The position numbers were made by a program, and so were the translations under genes. From positions 1-5,380 of the forward strand of contig QMZY01000067.1 in assembly GCA_003663415.1 (NCBI GenBank): 5,380 bases of DNA. Reading direction: 5' to 3'. The notes under the pieces were generated by a model. It was not told where the DNA came from. It saw only the letters and a list, made by a program, of their open reading frames with translations, and made no database searches. Of the stretch, positions 1-4,963 are shown in pieces; position 1 is the first letter of the stretch, and each line of letters begins with the position of its first letter. The DNA is from Candidatus Aenigmatarchaeota archaeon (lineage in GTDB: Archaea; Aenigmatarchaeota; Aenigmatarchaeia; QMZP01).

Positions 1-1
1 A

Positions 2-1342
2 AAAGTAGACGAGTTTATGGAAGTCAATCCAAACTACACAGAACTTTATAATGTTATGGTTGCACAAAAACAAAGGCTTGAAGGCGCTATAAAAACAGGC
101 CTGACCTCTGTTGCTAACGCAGTCGCAGACTACGAATTAATGCAGCATGATTTAAGGAGGTACAGGGAAATCATAAACTATTTCAGACAGGGACAAAAAG
201 ACGAGCATGTTCTTCGTTCACTTTTTGTTGACAGGGTTGATGTTTACACCGGCGAAGGCTATTCTATGGTAACTATGGCAAAGCGCTGGCCAACTATAAT
301 AACAGATTTCATACGTATGAAAAGCGAATGGACAGATATAGATACTATAAAAAGAGAACTTGATGTTTCTCAGGCAGAGGCAACTGTTTTGAAAACCAAA
401 AATGAACTCTACAAAGAATGGAAGCAAATGTTTTTCCCTGTCGTTAAAGAAAGGCTTGCAAGACTCGAAACACTTGTTAAGGCAAGAAAAAAATCCGTGG
501 AAGAATATAGGAAATGGCTAAAACCATACATAACAAAATACAAGGCTATGAGAGAAACAAGCGAAAAAGCACTCTCTTATTACATTTCAGACCCTTTTTC
601 AACCCCGGCGTTTGGAACATCAGATGCTCTTACAGGGACAAGAATATGGTGCTGGATACCGCTTTCTATTGTTGAAAAACGAAAGGTGGAAGCTTTAAGA
701 GAGGTAAAAGGAAAGGGGACAAACTTTGTAATTGATCCTTATGATGATATAGTAAAGGAATGGAAAAAAAGGATAGAGGAAAAATACAAAGTTGAAATAA
801 CAGATGAGGAAGTAAGGGATATACTTGAGAACGCGGTCAGAAAATCACCACAAGCCTACTGCTCGCAAATGGACCCAGCACATCTTTATTACATCTTTTT
901 TGATATATTCATAGTTTTAAACACACTCAAAACACCACCACCGGAAGGACTAGAACTTGATAACATAATGTTTATTCCAATCAACATCTGGTACATGTCA
1001 CACAACATTCTTTTAATCCATATTCTTGAAATCTATGCAAGAGAAAAAGCAATGATAAAATACATTAATGAAATAATAGGAACAGAGGAGATAGAGAAAG
1101 AAGAGGCAAAAAAAATAGAAGCGCTTTTTGAAGAGAAAAAAGAGGAAAAAAAGAACGAAACATGGGAAAAAACCAAGAAAAAACTCAAAATCTGGGGAGA
1201 AAAGTTTGCGTATTTCTTTATCAAACCAGGACCATATGAAACAATTTTTTTTGAAAGGGTATCCAAGGCATATTCTAGAGGCGGGGGAAAATATTGGAAA
1301 CAAATGATAGATTTCTTGAAAGAACTAATGCAAATAGAATAA
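2..1342 (+). CDS. Unrecognised, mostly helical protein (5' end outside window)
   Basis: I do not recognise this protein family. The frame stays open from the left edge (codons from base 2 read K-V-D-E-F before the Met at base 17), and no Shine-Dalgarno or TATA box precedes that Met, so the gene most likely begins upstream and the visible 446 codons are its C-terminal part. Numbering from Met17, residues 10-60 and 110-190 look like long amphipathic or coiled-coil helices. Residues 190-215 form a Pro/Gly/aromatic-rich non-helical stretch (TGTRIWCWIPL). Residues 288-340 are hydrophobic and aromatic, but contain Pro, Asp and His and do not form a clean membrane span. Residues 353-393 are extremely Glu/Lys-rich. 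No signal peptide, Walker motif or zinc cluster is visible. It ends 10 bases before the ATG of the TIM-barrel gene, which suggests co-translation and a shared role. A helical scaffold or partner is inference; the reading frame itself is certain. Confidence 0.85.
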   Translation, partial: KVDEFMEVNPNYTELYNVMVAQKQRLEGAIKTGLTSVANAVADYELMQHDLRRYREIINYFRQGQKDEHVLRSLFVDRVDVYTGEGYSMVTMAKRWPTIITDFIRMKSEWTDIDTIKRELDVSQAEATVLKTKNELYKEWKQMFFPVVKERLARLETLVKARKKSVEEYRKWLKPYITKYKAMRETSEKALSYYISDPFSTPAFGTSDALTGTRIWCWIPLSIVEKRKVEALREVKGKGTNFVIDPYDDIVKEWKKRIEEKYKVEITDEEVRDILENAVRKSPQAYCSQMDPAHLYYIFFDIFIVLNTLKTPPPEGLELDNIMFIPINIWYMSHNILLIHILEIYAREKAMIKYINEIIGTEEIEKEEAKKIEALFEEKKEEKKNETWEKTKKKLKIWGEKFAYFFIKPGPYETIFFERVSKAYSRGGGKYWKQMIDFLKELMQIE

Positions 1343-1343
1343 T

Positions 1344-1348
1344 GTGAT
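1344..1348 (+). promoter_or_regulatory. Partial Shine-Dalgarno (GTGAT) that decides the start of the TIM-barrel gene
   Basis: GTGAT matches the core of the archaeal Shine-Dalgarno sequence (GGAGGTGAT) and lies four bases before the ATG at 1353. The same GTG could be read as an in-frame start giving three extra residues (M-I-I). I prefer the ATG because this GTG is better used as the ribosome site, it lies only one base after the previous stop, and the predicted first barrel strand (FKVGV) begins directly after the ATG Met. The spacing is short, so the call is moderate. Confidence 0.45.
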
Positions 1349-1352
1349 AATT

Positions 1353-3152
1353 ATGGGATTTAAAGTTGGCGTTACAAGCGGTTTATACTATATAGCAAGA
1401 GCAGAAGAATTAGGAACAATGGTAAGAAAACTTGGATACACCCTGACAAGAGGAACCTCTGCAATGGAACTTGCTTTGGACGTTCCACACGAAATCACTG
1501 AAACCGAAGGCGAGGAAATGAGACATATAGCAAAGAAGCAGGGCGTTGATTTGCTTTTGCATGGTTCTTTAACCATACCAATGTGCATTCCGGAGAGGAC
1601 TGACTGGAGAGACGCTCAGGACCATATGGAAAAATCTGTCCGTTCTGCTGTATACGCAGGATGCAAATATGTGAATTTCCATTCCTGTTTAAACATATGG
1701 TTAGAACTTATGACATACACGAGCAGAAAACTAACAATGAGTTTCTGCGACCATGAAGGGCGTTTCATATCAAAAATTCTTAAGGAATCTGAAGACCTCA
1801 GGGAATGGTTTGTAAGAGAGAGATGGAGCGAATATGCTGGTGATGTTTTAAGCAGGATAGAACATCAGAGAATTTCTGCAAGGGTGTCTGCAGAAAGGGG
1901 CGAAGTTTATGTAAGTGAAAAGAGAAGAGAATTAGCAGAAGAAATCTCTAAAAAACAACAGGCATTGGTTGAGAAATTAAGTAAAGGTGAAATAAGCAAA
2001 GCAGAAGCAGAAAAAAAAATGAAATTATTGGACGATAAAAGAAAGGAAAGAGAAAAAGAAATCATAAAAAAAGCATCTGAGGAGCAATCAAAGCTTGTTG
2101 AAAAATACTTCAAGGACGCAATTCGCGAAAAATTAAGGAAGGGGGAAAAATGGGAAAGTGAAGAATTAAGGGCAGTTGTTGGTATTATAGACGGGTATCA
2201 CATAATGGCTCACTATATGTTTTACACAAAAGACCCTATATGGGTTGAAATGACAAAATACTATAAAGACGTAATGGAGAAATACAAACTTGACTATAAC
2301 AATAAGAACTGGTTAGATGAAGCATGGAAAAAGGCAGAAGAAGAAAATGACAGAAAGTTTAAGGAGTTTTTTTACGGTGTGGTTGGCGCAAAGTTTCTGG
2401 AAGGTCACATAAAAAGACTTTTGGAATGGATGGAAGGTGACTTAATTCACAAGGAACTAAAAGGCAAACCAGAGCTTATAGAAAACGCAAAAAAACTTCA
2501 AATTGCTATAGAAACTCCAGATGCAAGAGACCCTGCGCATGCCGGTTTATACCTTATTTGGCACCCGGTCCAGATATATGTTGCAGTAAAAATGATAAGA
2601 AAAAATCTGAAAACAAACAGGGTATGGATGCTTCAGGATTTTGAACATGCAGCAACCCAAGGAATAGACCCTATAAAAGAAATGGAAAAAATAATCAAGA
2701 TAATCCCTGATTTTGGTGAACTAACAATAGCTGTTCACTCAAATGCACCGAACCCGGGGCATTCTCATTTACCTTTAGAAATAGGCGATGTCAGGATATA
2801 TAAACTTCTTTATTATCTAATGGTTACTGGTTTCGGAAAAAAACAAACAGTCTATCTTATTTATGAAAGGGGCGGCGGCGATGATCCCTTTAAACAATCC
2901 GTGGAAGTTCTTAAGTTATGTGTTAAATATCTGGAAAGAAATGTTCATCCAGACGATTTGCCTCCAGAGTTTTTCGGTGTTAAGGGTTTAATAGCGGGAG
3001 ATATTAACAGGCAAAGACAGATTATAGAAGACCACTTAACAGAACCCCTGAAAGATCTTTTAGAGGTTCCGGAAGAAGAGTGGGGTTTCTTATCTTCAGC
3101 AGCACAGAGAAAAGGCAAACTAAAGGAATGGGAAAAAGGCAAATGGAGATAA
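1353..3152 (+). CDS. Xylose isomerase/endonuclease IV-like TIM-barrel metalloprotein with a large helical insertion
   Basis: A 599-residue protein of the AP-endonuclease-2/xylose-isomerase-like TIM-barrel superfamily. Numbered from ATG1353, strand-end motifs place possible metal ligands at H70 (LLLHGS), H110 (VNFHSC), E387 (AIETPD), D429 and H432 (QDFEHA), H462 (AVHSN), H470 and H472 (GHSH) and E505 (YERGGG). These match in order the nine zinc ligands of endonuclease IV (H69, H109, E145, D179, H182, H216, D229, H231, E261), including the DxxHAxxxGxD pattern; the one substitution is His for D229. Endonuclease IV is under 300 residues. Here about 240 extra residues lie between the second and third ligands, with a Lys/Glu-rich coiled coil at about 165-262, and a 94-residue tail follows E505. 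No signal peptide, so cytosolic. The substrate is unknown: abasic-DNA cleavage, another phosphodiesterase, or sugar isomerisation are all possible. It is probably co-translated with the upstream gene. Superfamily call firm, function open. Confidence 0.8.
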   Translation: MGFKVGVTSGLYYIARAEELGTMVRKLGYTLTRGTSAMELALDVPHEITETEGEEMRHIAKKQGVDLLLHGSLTIPMCIPERTDWRDAQDHMEKSVRSAVYAGCKYVNFHSCLNIWLELMTYTSRKLTMSFCDHEGRFISKILKESEDLREWFVRERWSEYAGDVLSRIEHQRISARVSAERGEVYVSEKRRELAEEISKKQQALVEKLSKGEISKAEAEKKMKLLDDKRKEREKEIIKKASEEQSKLVEKYFKDAIREKLRKGEKWESEELRAVVGIIDGYHIMAHYMFYTKDPIWVEMTKYYKDVMEKYKLDYNNKNWLDEAWKKAEEENDRKFKEFFYGVVGAKFLEGHIKRLLEWMEGDLIHKELKGKPELIENAKKLQIAIETPDARDPAHAGLYLIWHPVQIYVAVKMIRKNLKTNRVWMLQDFEHAATQGIDPIKEMEKIIKIIPDFGELTIAVHSNAPNPGHSHLPLEIGDVRIYKLLYYLMVTGFGKKQTVYLIYERGGGDDPFKQSVEVLKLCVKYLERNVHPDDLPPEFFGVKGLIAGDINRQRQIIEDHLTEPLKDLLEVPEEEWGFLSSAAQRKGKLKEWEKGKWR

Positions 3153-3159
3153 TTTTTTT
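3153..3159 (+). terminator. T7 tract directly after the TIM-barrel stop codon
   Basis: Seven consecutive T follow the TAA stop at 3150-3152 without a gap. Archaeal RNA polymerase commonly terminates at such T-runs without needing a hairpin. The same bases form part of the TATA-like element of the next gene, so termination and initiation signals overlap here. Confidence 0.5.
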
Positions 3160-3163
3160 AAAT
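3154..3163 (+). promoter_or_regulatory. TATA-like box of the HTH-CBS regulator gene
   Basis: TTTTTTAAAT is centred about 25 bases before the ATG at 3184, the spacing expected between an archaeal TATA box and a transcription start lying at or next to the start codon. No Shine-Dalgarno sequence lies between the box and the ATG, so a leaderless mRNA is likely. Confidence 0.55.
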
Positions 3164-3183
3164 CCACAATATAACTCTTGCTC

Positions 3184-3732
3184 ATGAATATAATTACTGG
3201 CAAGTTCTTAAAAGAAATGAGAGAAAAAACAGGGCTTTCCCAAACAGAGCTTGCAAAACTTGTAGGCGTTTCTCAGGCTCATATAGCGAAAATAGAAAAT
3301 GAAAAGGTTAATCCCAGACTATCAACTGTTAATAATATTCTTTTCATATTGCAAAAAAGGGAAAATACAATAAAATGCAAGGACGTAATGAACAAAAACA
3401 TTGTATGGGTTGATATAAACACGCCGGTAAAAAAAGCAGCAGAGCTTATGAAAAAATTTGGAATATCCCAAATGCCCGTGTTTAATCAGGGCGCTCTGGT
3501 CGGAAGCATAAGTGAAACAACAATAATAAAAAATTTTAATAAAAACATCAAAAAGCTGCTCGTTAAACACATTCTTGATAAACCGTTTCCTATGGTTCAT
3601 GAAAGCGACAGCATAGATATGCTTCCACCGTTGCTTGAATTTTATCCAGCGGTTCTTGTTGCTGAAGAAGGAAAAATAAAGGGCATAATAACAAAGTCAG
3701 ACCTTTTAGGAATGAAAAACAACAGCGAATAA
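3184..3732 (+). CDS. HTH (XRE-type) transcriptional regulator with paired CBS domains
   Basis: A 182-residue predicted DNA-binding regulator of the archaeal HTH-plus-CBS type (COG3620-like). Residues 6-58 form an XRE/Cro-like helix-turn-helix (GLSQTELAKLVGVSQAHIAK, then IENEKVNPRLSTVNNIL). CBS1 spans about 65-115 (VMNKNIVWV through GSISETTI) and CBS2 about 127-176, ending in GIITKSDLL. CBS2 keeps the G-x-x-T-x-x-D pattern (T170, D173) that contacts nucleotide ribose in this domain family. CBS1 has S and T there, so only one canonical adenosine-nucleotide site is expected. An in-frame TTG at 3178 would add two residues; ATG 3184 is chosen because it fits the TATA spacing. No membrane segment; cytosolic. 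It follows the TIM-barrel gene by 31 bases but has its own promoter, so it could be separately expressed or regulate its neighbours. Family call strong; ligand and target unknown. Confidence 0.88.
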   Translation: MNIITGKFLKEMREKTGLSQTELAKLVGVSQAHIAKIENEKVNPRLSTVNNILFILQKRENTIKCKDVMNKNIVWVDINTPVKKAAELMKKFGISQMPVFNQGALVGSISETTIIKNFNKNIKKLLVKHILDKPFPMVHESDSIDMLPPLLEFYPAVLVAEEGKIKGIITKSDLLGMKNNSE

Positions 3733-3733
3733 A

Positions 3734-4123
3734 TTATTCCTTTTTTTCAATAAGAACAGCATTTACTATTCCATGCTGTGTTGGTTTTGAGGTTATTTTT
3801 GCTAATCCTGTTTCTGTTTCAACTATCGCGCCTTTTGTAATAACATTCCTTCTGGCATAGTGCGGATTTGCAGGGTTTTCCTTAACAGACAAAATTTTAA
3901 CTCTTTTTGTTTTTCCTGTTTTGGGATCAGAAATATTTATTTTTTCAACAGACAAAAGCTTTAATTTTATATTCCCTCCCCTCGCTCTTTGTTTTTTAAC
4001 CTTTCTTTCGCCTATTTTTGTTTCTAAAAAAACAGAACCTCTTTCAAACTTCTTTTTCTTTCTGTGCCTTTTCGCAAGTGCGCCTGTAGGGCTTCTTTTA
4101 GATTTCAAATGCCATTTTGTCAT
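3734..4123 (-). CDS. rps8e: Ribosomal protein S8e (small subunit, archaeal/eukaryotic type)
   Basis: A 129-residue complete S8e, a structural protein of the archaeal and eukaryotic small ribosomal subunit with no bacterial counterpart. The N-terminal signature MTKWHLKSKRSPTG is followed by a strongly basic stretch (residues 10-28, RHRKKKKF) and the RARGGNIKLKLL segment at 46-57. The C-terminal block RRNVITKGAIVETE (91-104) and the TQHGIVNAVLIEKKE end are characteristic of the family. Length is normal for archaea. An in-frame GTG at 4129 would add two residues; ATG 4123 is preferred because the TATA box is centred about 27 bases before it and S8e proteins begin close to this WHLKSKR motif. It appears to be transcribed alone and runs convergently into the HTH-CBS gene with one base between the stops. 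This gene is the main evidence that the window is archaeal. Confidence 0.97.
   Translation of the reverse strand: MTKWHLKSKRSPTGALAKRHRKKKKFERGSVFLETKIGERKVKKQRARGGNIKLKLLSVEKINISDPKTGKTKRVKILSVKENPANPHYARRNVITKGAIVETETGLAKITSKPTQHGIVNAVLIEKKE
3741..3747 (+). terminator. T7 tract downstream of the HTH-CBS gene
   Basis: Seven T begin nine bases after the HTH-CBS stop codon and could terminate its transcript. On the other strand the same bases encode the Lys/Glu-rich C-terminus of S8e, so part of the T-run follows from that coding sequence; the terminator role is an inference. Confidence 0.35.
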
Positions 4124-4146
4124 AATCACTAATTATTTACCACAGA

Positions 4147-4154
4147 TTTAAATA
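4147..4154 (-). promoter_or_regulatory. TATA box of the S8e gene
   Basis: TATTTAAA on the minus strand is centred about 27 bases upstream of the S8e ATG at 4123. This fits a leaderless transcript beginning at or one base before the ATG, and is too far for a start at GTG 4129 to be leaderless. Confidence 0.65.
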
Positions 4155-4194
4155 TCTTACAGGTTCATTTAGGTTTTTATAAGTCGTCTGCTGC

Positions 4195-4210
4195 ATTGAA
4201 TGTTTTCAAT
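4195..4210. repeat. 6-bp inverted repeat ATTGAA/TTCAAT
   Basis: ATTGAA (4195-4200) and TTCAAT (4205-4210) are separated by four bases. The element lies between the S8e TATA box and the TATA box proposed for the plus-strand small RNA. Its length could arise by chance in AT-rich DNA, so any role as protein site or hairpin is speculative. Confidence 0.3.
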
Positions 4211-4220
4211 TTACTGTTTG

Positions 4221-4228
4221 CTGTACAG
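4221..4228. repeat. 8-bp palindrome CTGTACAG abutting a TATA box
   Basis: A perfect palindrome immediately precedes TATAAAT at 4229-4235, in the position where TFB contacts and many archaeal regulators bind. A second 8-bp palindrome, GTTCGAAC at 4243-4250, lies between that TATA box and the predicted start. Both are operator candidates only by position. Confidence 0.3.
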
Positions 4229-4235
4229 TATAAAT
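4229..4235 (+). promoter_or_regulatory. TATA box proposed for a plus-strand small RNA
   Basis: TATAAAT is centred 26-27 bases upstream of 4258-4259, where the long-range closing helix of the candidate small RNA begins. No open reading frame starts at this distance, so the box would drive a non-coding transcript or be fortuitous. Confidence 0.4.
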
Positions 4236-4257
4236 CGGGACTGTTCGAACCTTGAAT

Positions 4258-4348
4258 GACCGGGCAGATTCTGAATATATCTGATATCTGACGCTTTCTA
4301 ATAAGCGGGTCGCAAAAGAGCGTTTCAGGGTATAACCCGGTTCTTTTT
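4258..4348 (+). ncRNA. Candidate structured small RNA of about 90 nt
   Basis: I recognise no known RNA family here, but several signals agree. GACCGGG (4258-4264) can pair with CCCGGTT (4336-4342), six Watson-Crick pairs plus one G-U, closing an 85-base unit. Inside are CAGAT (4265-4269) pairing with ATCTG (4279-4283, or a second copy at 4286-4290), and GACGCTT (4290-4296) pairing with AAGC..GTC (4303-4311) across a GG bulge. A TATA box sits 26-27 bases before the first paired base, and TTCTTTTT follows the last. GGG (4328-4330) can pair instead with CCC (4336-4338), which would compete with the closing helix, so switching is conceivable. It is not a normal tRNA: there is no D-loop GG or standard TTCRA T-arm. 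All pairings also exist on the minus strand, so the transcribed strand is inferred from promoter spacing and T-tract. Confidence 0.35.
4344..4348 (+). terminator. T-tract after the candidate small RNA
   Basis: CCCGGTTCTTTTT ends the candidate RNA. The T5 run after a GC-rich stem side (closing helix, or the small GGG-TATAA-CCC hairpin) resembles a terminator. Confidence 0.3.
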
Positions 4349-4360
4349 AATCTTATCAAT

Positions 4361-4370
4361 TTTATAAATA
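4361..4370 (+). promoter_or_regulatory. TATA box of the MazG-like gene
   Basis: TTTATAAATA is centred about 28 bases before the ATG at 4394, and no Shine-Dalgarno sequence lies in between, so a leaderless transcript is expected. The box is nearly symmetrical and could also fire leftward, antisense to the candidate small RNA, although the spacing to that RNA's outer helix is less good in that direction. Confidence 0.5.
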
Positions 4371-4393
4371 GTTAAAATAACCATAAAGATATT

Positions 4394-4696
4394 ATGGAGA
4401 TAAAAGAATTATTAAAAACAGCCAGAGGGATTTGGGGCAATCAGAAATTAACTCTTTCTCAGATCATAGTAAGAATGGGCAAAGTTTTCGGTGATATTTG
4501 TCGATGGGAAAGAGACTATGCCAGAGATAAAGCTACACATACCGATGAAGAATTAAAGAAGGAAATGGGTAATATCATTTTCTCGGCTATTAGATGGTGC
4601 GACGATTTAGGATACGATCCTGAAGAATGTATTCGCTTAGCTATTGATTGCCAGAAGAAATTGAGTGAGGAATTAAGAGAAGAGGGGAAGCAATAA
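4394..4696 (+). CDS. Small all-helical protein resembling MazG-type NTP pyrophosphohydrolases
   Basis: A 100-residue soluble, helical protein. Helices are expected at about 18-42, 50-72 and 75-95. The segment EELKKEMGNIIFSAIRW (52-68) then LGYDPEECIRLAI (72-84) resembles the second half of the MazG fold, whose usual form is E-L-x-D followed by a helix, then LGxDLEEA. MazG proteins hydrolyse nucleoside triphosphates to monophosphate and pyrophosphate, using Mg bound by an ExxE helix and an ExxD helix. Here E57-M-G-N60 has Asn in place of the conserved Asp, and the preceding helix (VFGDICRWERD, 32-41) lacks a clear ExxE, so catalysis as in classical MazG is doubtful. ATG 4394 fits the TATA box at 4361-4370. 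Arginine includes CGA and CGC codons among mostly AGA, and the sequence recalls small proteins I associate with candidate-phyla bacteria, so lateral transfer is possible but unproven. It appears to stand alone with no clear downstream T-tract. Confidence 0.6.
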   Translation: MEIKELLKTARGIWGNQKLTLSQIIVRMGKVFGDICRWERDYARDKATHTDEELKKEMGNIIFSAIRWCDDLGYDPEECIRLAIDCQKKLSEELREEGKQ

Positions 4697-4732
4697 CTTG
4701 GAAGTTTGTATATAATCGATGTATGTGCTTTC

Positions 4733-4747
4733 GCAATCAGAGATTGC
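4733..4747. repeat. Hairpin GCAATC-AGA-GATTGC
   Basis: A perfect 6-bp inverted repeat with a 3-base loop, 37 bases after the stop of the MazG-like gene. No T-run follows on the plus strand, so it is not a standard terminator, although it could protect an mRNA 3' end. Confidence 0.4.
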
Positions 4748-4771
4748 TTCATCTAAAGCTACGCTCAAAAT

Positions 4772-4785
4772 TCGCATATTTGCGA
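4772..4785. repeat. Hairpin TCGCA-TATT-TGCGA
   Basis: A perfect 5-bp inverted repeat with a 4-base loop in the CG-richer half of the intergenic region, followed by another CG cluster (ACGCG, 4785-4789). Short enough to be chance; listed because it lies close to a second hairpin at 4733-4747. Confidence 0.3.
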
Positions 4786-4925
4786 CGCGTTATGCCCTGT
4801 CTGTAAATGTTACGGTTGCCTTTAGCTGCAGTTTCTTGGCATATTCCATTGTCTTTACCAAAACCCGAGATTTATAATTGAAATCAGACCGAAAAGTTTA
4901 TAAATACAATAATCTAAATTTTACT

Positions 4926-4963
4926 ACTTATTGGAGAAAAATAAAAAAATAATACCAATAAGT
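4926..4963. repeat. 9-bp inverted repeat ACTTATTGG/CCAATAAGT flanking a 20-base A-rich spacer
   Basis: ACTTATTGG (4926-4934) and CCAATAAGT (4955-4963) are perfect inverted copies separated by 20 bases, so the arm centres lie 29 bp apart, a little under three helical turns. The right arm touches the TATA box of the next gene at 4963-4974. This is the usual position for an activator site or an operator in archaea. The regulator is unknown. Confidence 0.5.

Noticed and set aside
288..420. Membrane-spanning region in the first protein (bases about 878-1039 encode hydrophobic and aromatic residues)
   Set aside because: The stretch is broken by Asp, His, Lys, Glu and several Pro, with no uninterrupted 18-20 residue hydrophobic span. 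The start and end given here are amino-acid-region labels only; the corresponding bases are 878-1039.
1013..1303. Minus-strand frames rich in Phe and Ser opposite the first gene
   Set aside because: They mirror the Lys/Glu-rich AAA/GAA codons of the helical protein, so the apparent membrane-like character is an artefact.
4240..4265. GGTTCGAA on the minus strand (within GTTCGAAC, 4243-4250), resembling a tRNA T-loop
   Set aside because: The bases on either side do not form the 5-bp T-stem in either orientation and no matching acceptor or anticodon arm follows; it is simply an 8-bp palindrome.
4259..4344. tRNA-like cloverleaf on the minus strand: outer 6-bp helix, a CAGAT/ATCTG arm next to it with TTCAGA in its loop, and a CGCTT/AAGCG arm
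   Set aside because: The T-like loop has nine bases and the anticodon-like loop six, there is no D-arm, and the minus-strand TATA spacing is poor. It is better described as an unassigned structured RNA, with the plus strand favoured.
4177..4359. 60-codon minus-strand open frame across the candidate RNA
   Set aside because: No recognisable protein features, no ribosome site, and it overlaps promoter elements and strong base-paired structure; likely fortuitous.
4516..4752. 78-codon minus-strand frame overlapping the MazG-like gene
   Set aside because: Antisense shadow of a gene with better coding evidence and promoter; composition is Ser/Leu/Ile-rich, as expected for a shadow.
4719..4877. 52-codon plus-strand open frame beginning M-Y-V-L-S-Q
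   Set aside because: The nearest TATA box is only about 7 bases from the ATG, there is no Shine-Dalgarno, and the residue pattern is unlike a folded domain; it is antisense to the equally weak minus-strand frame.
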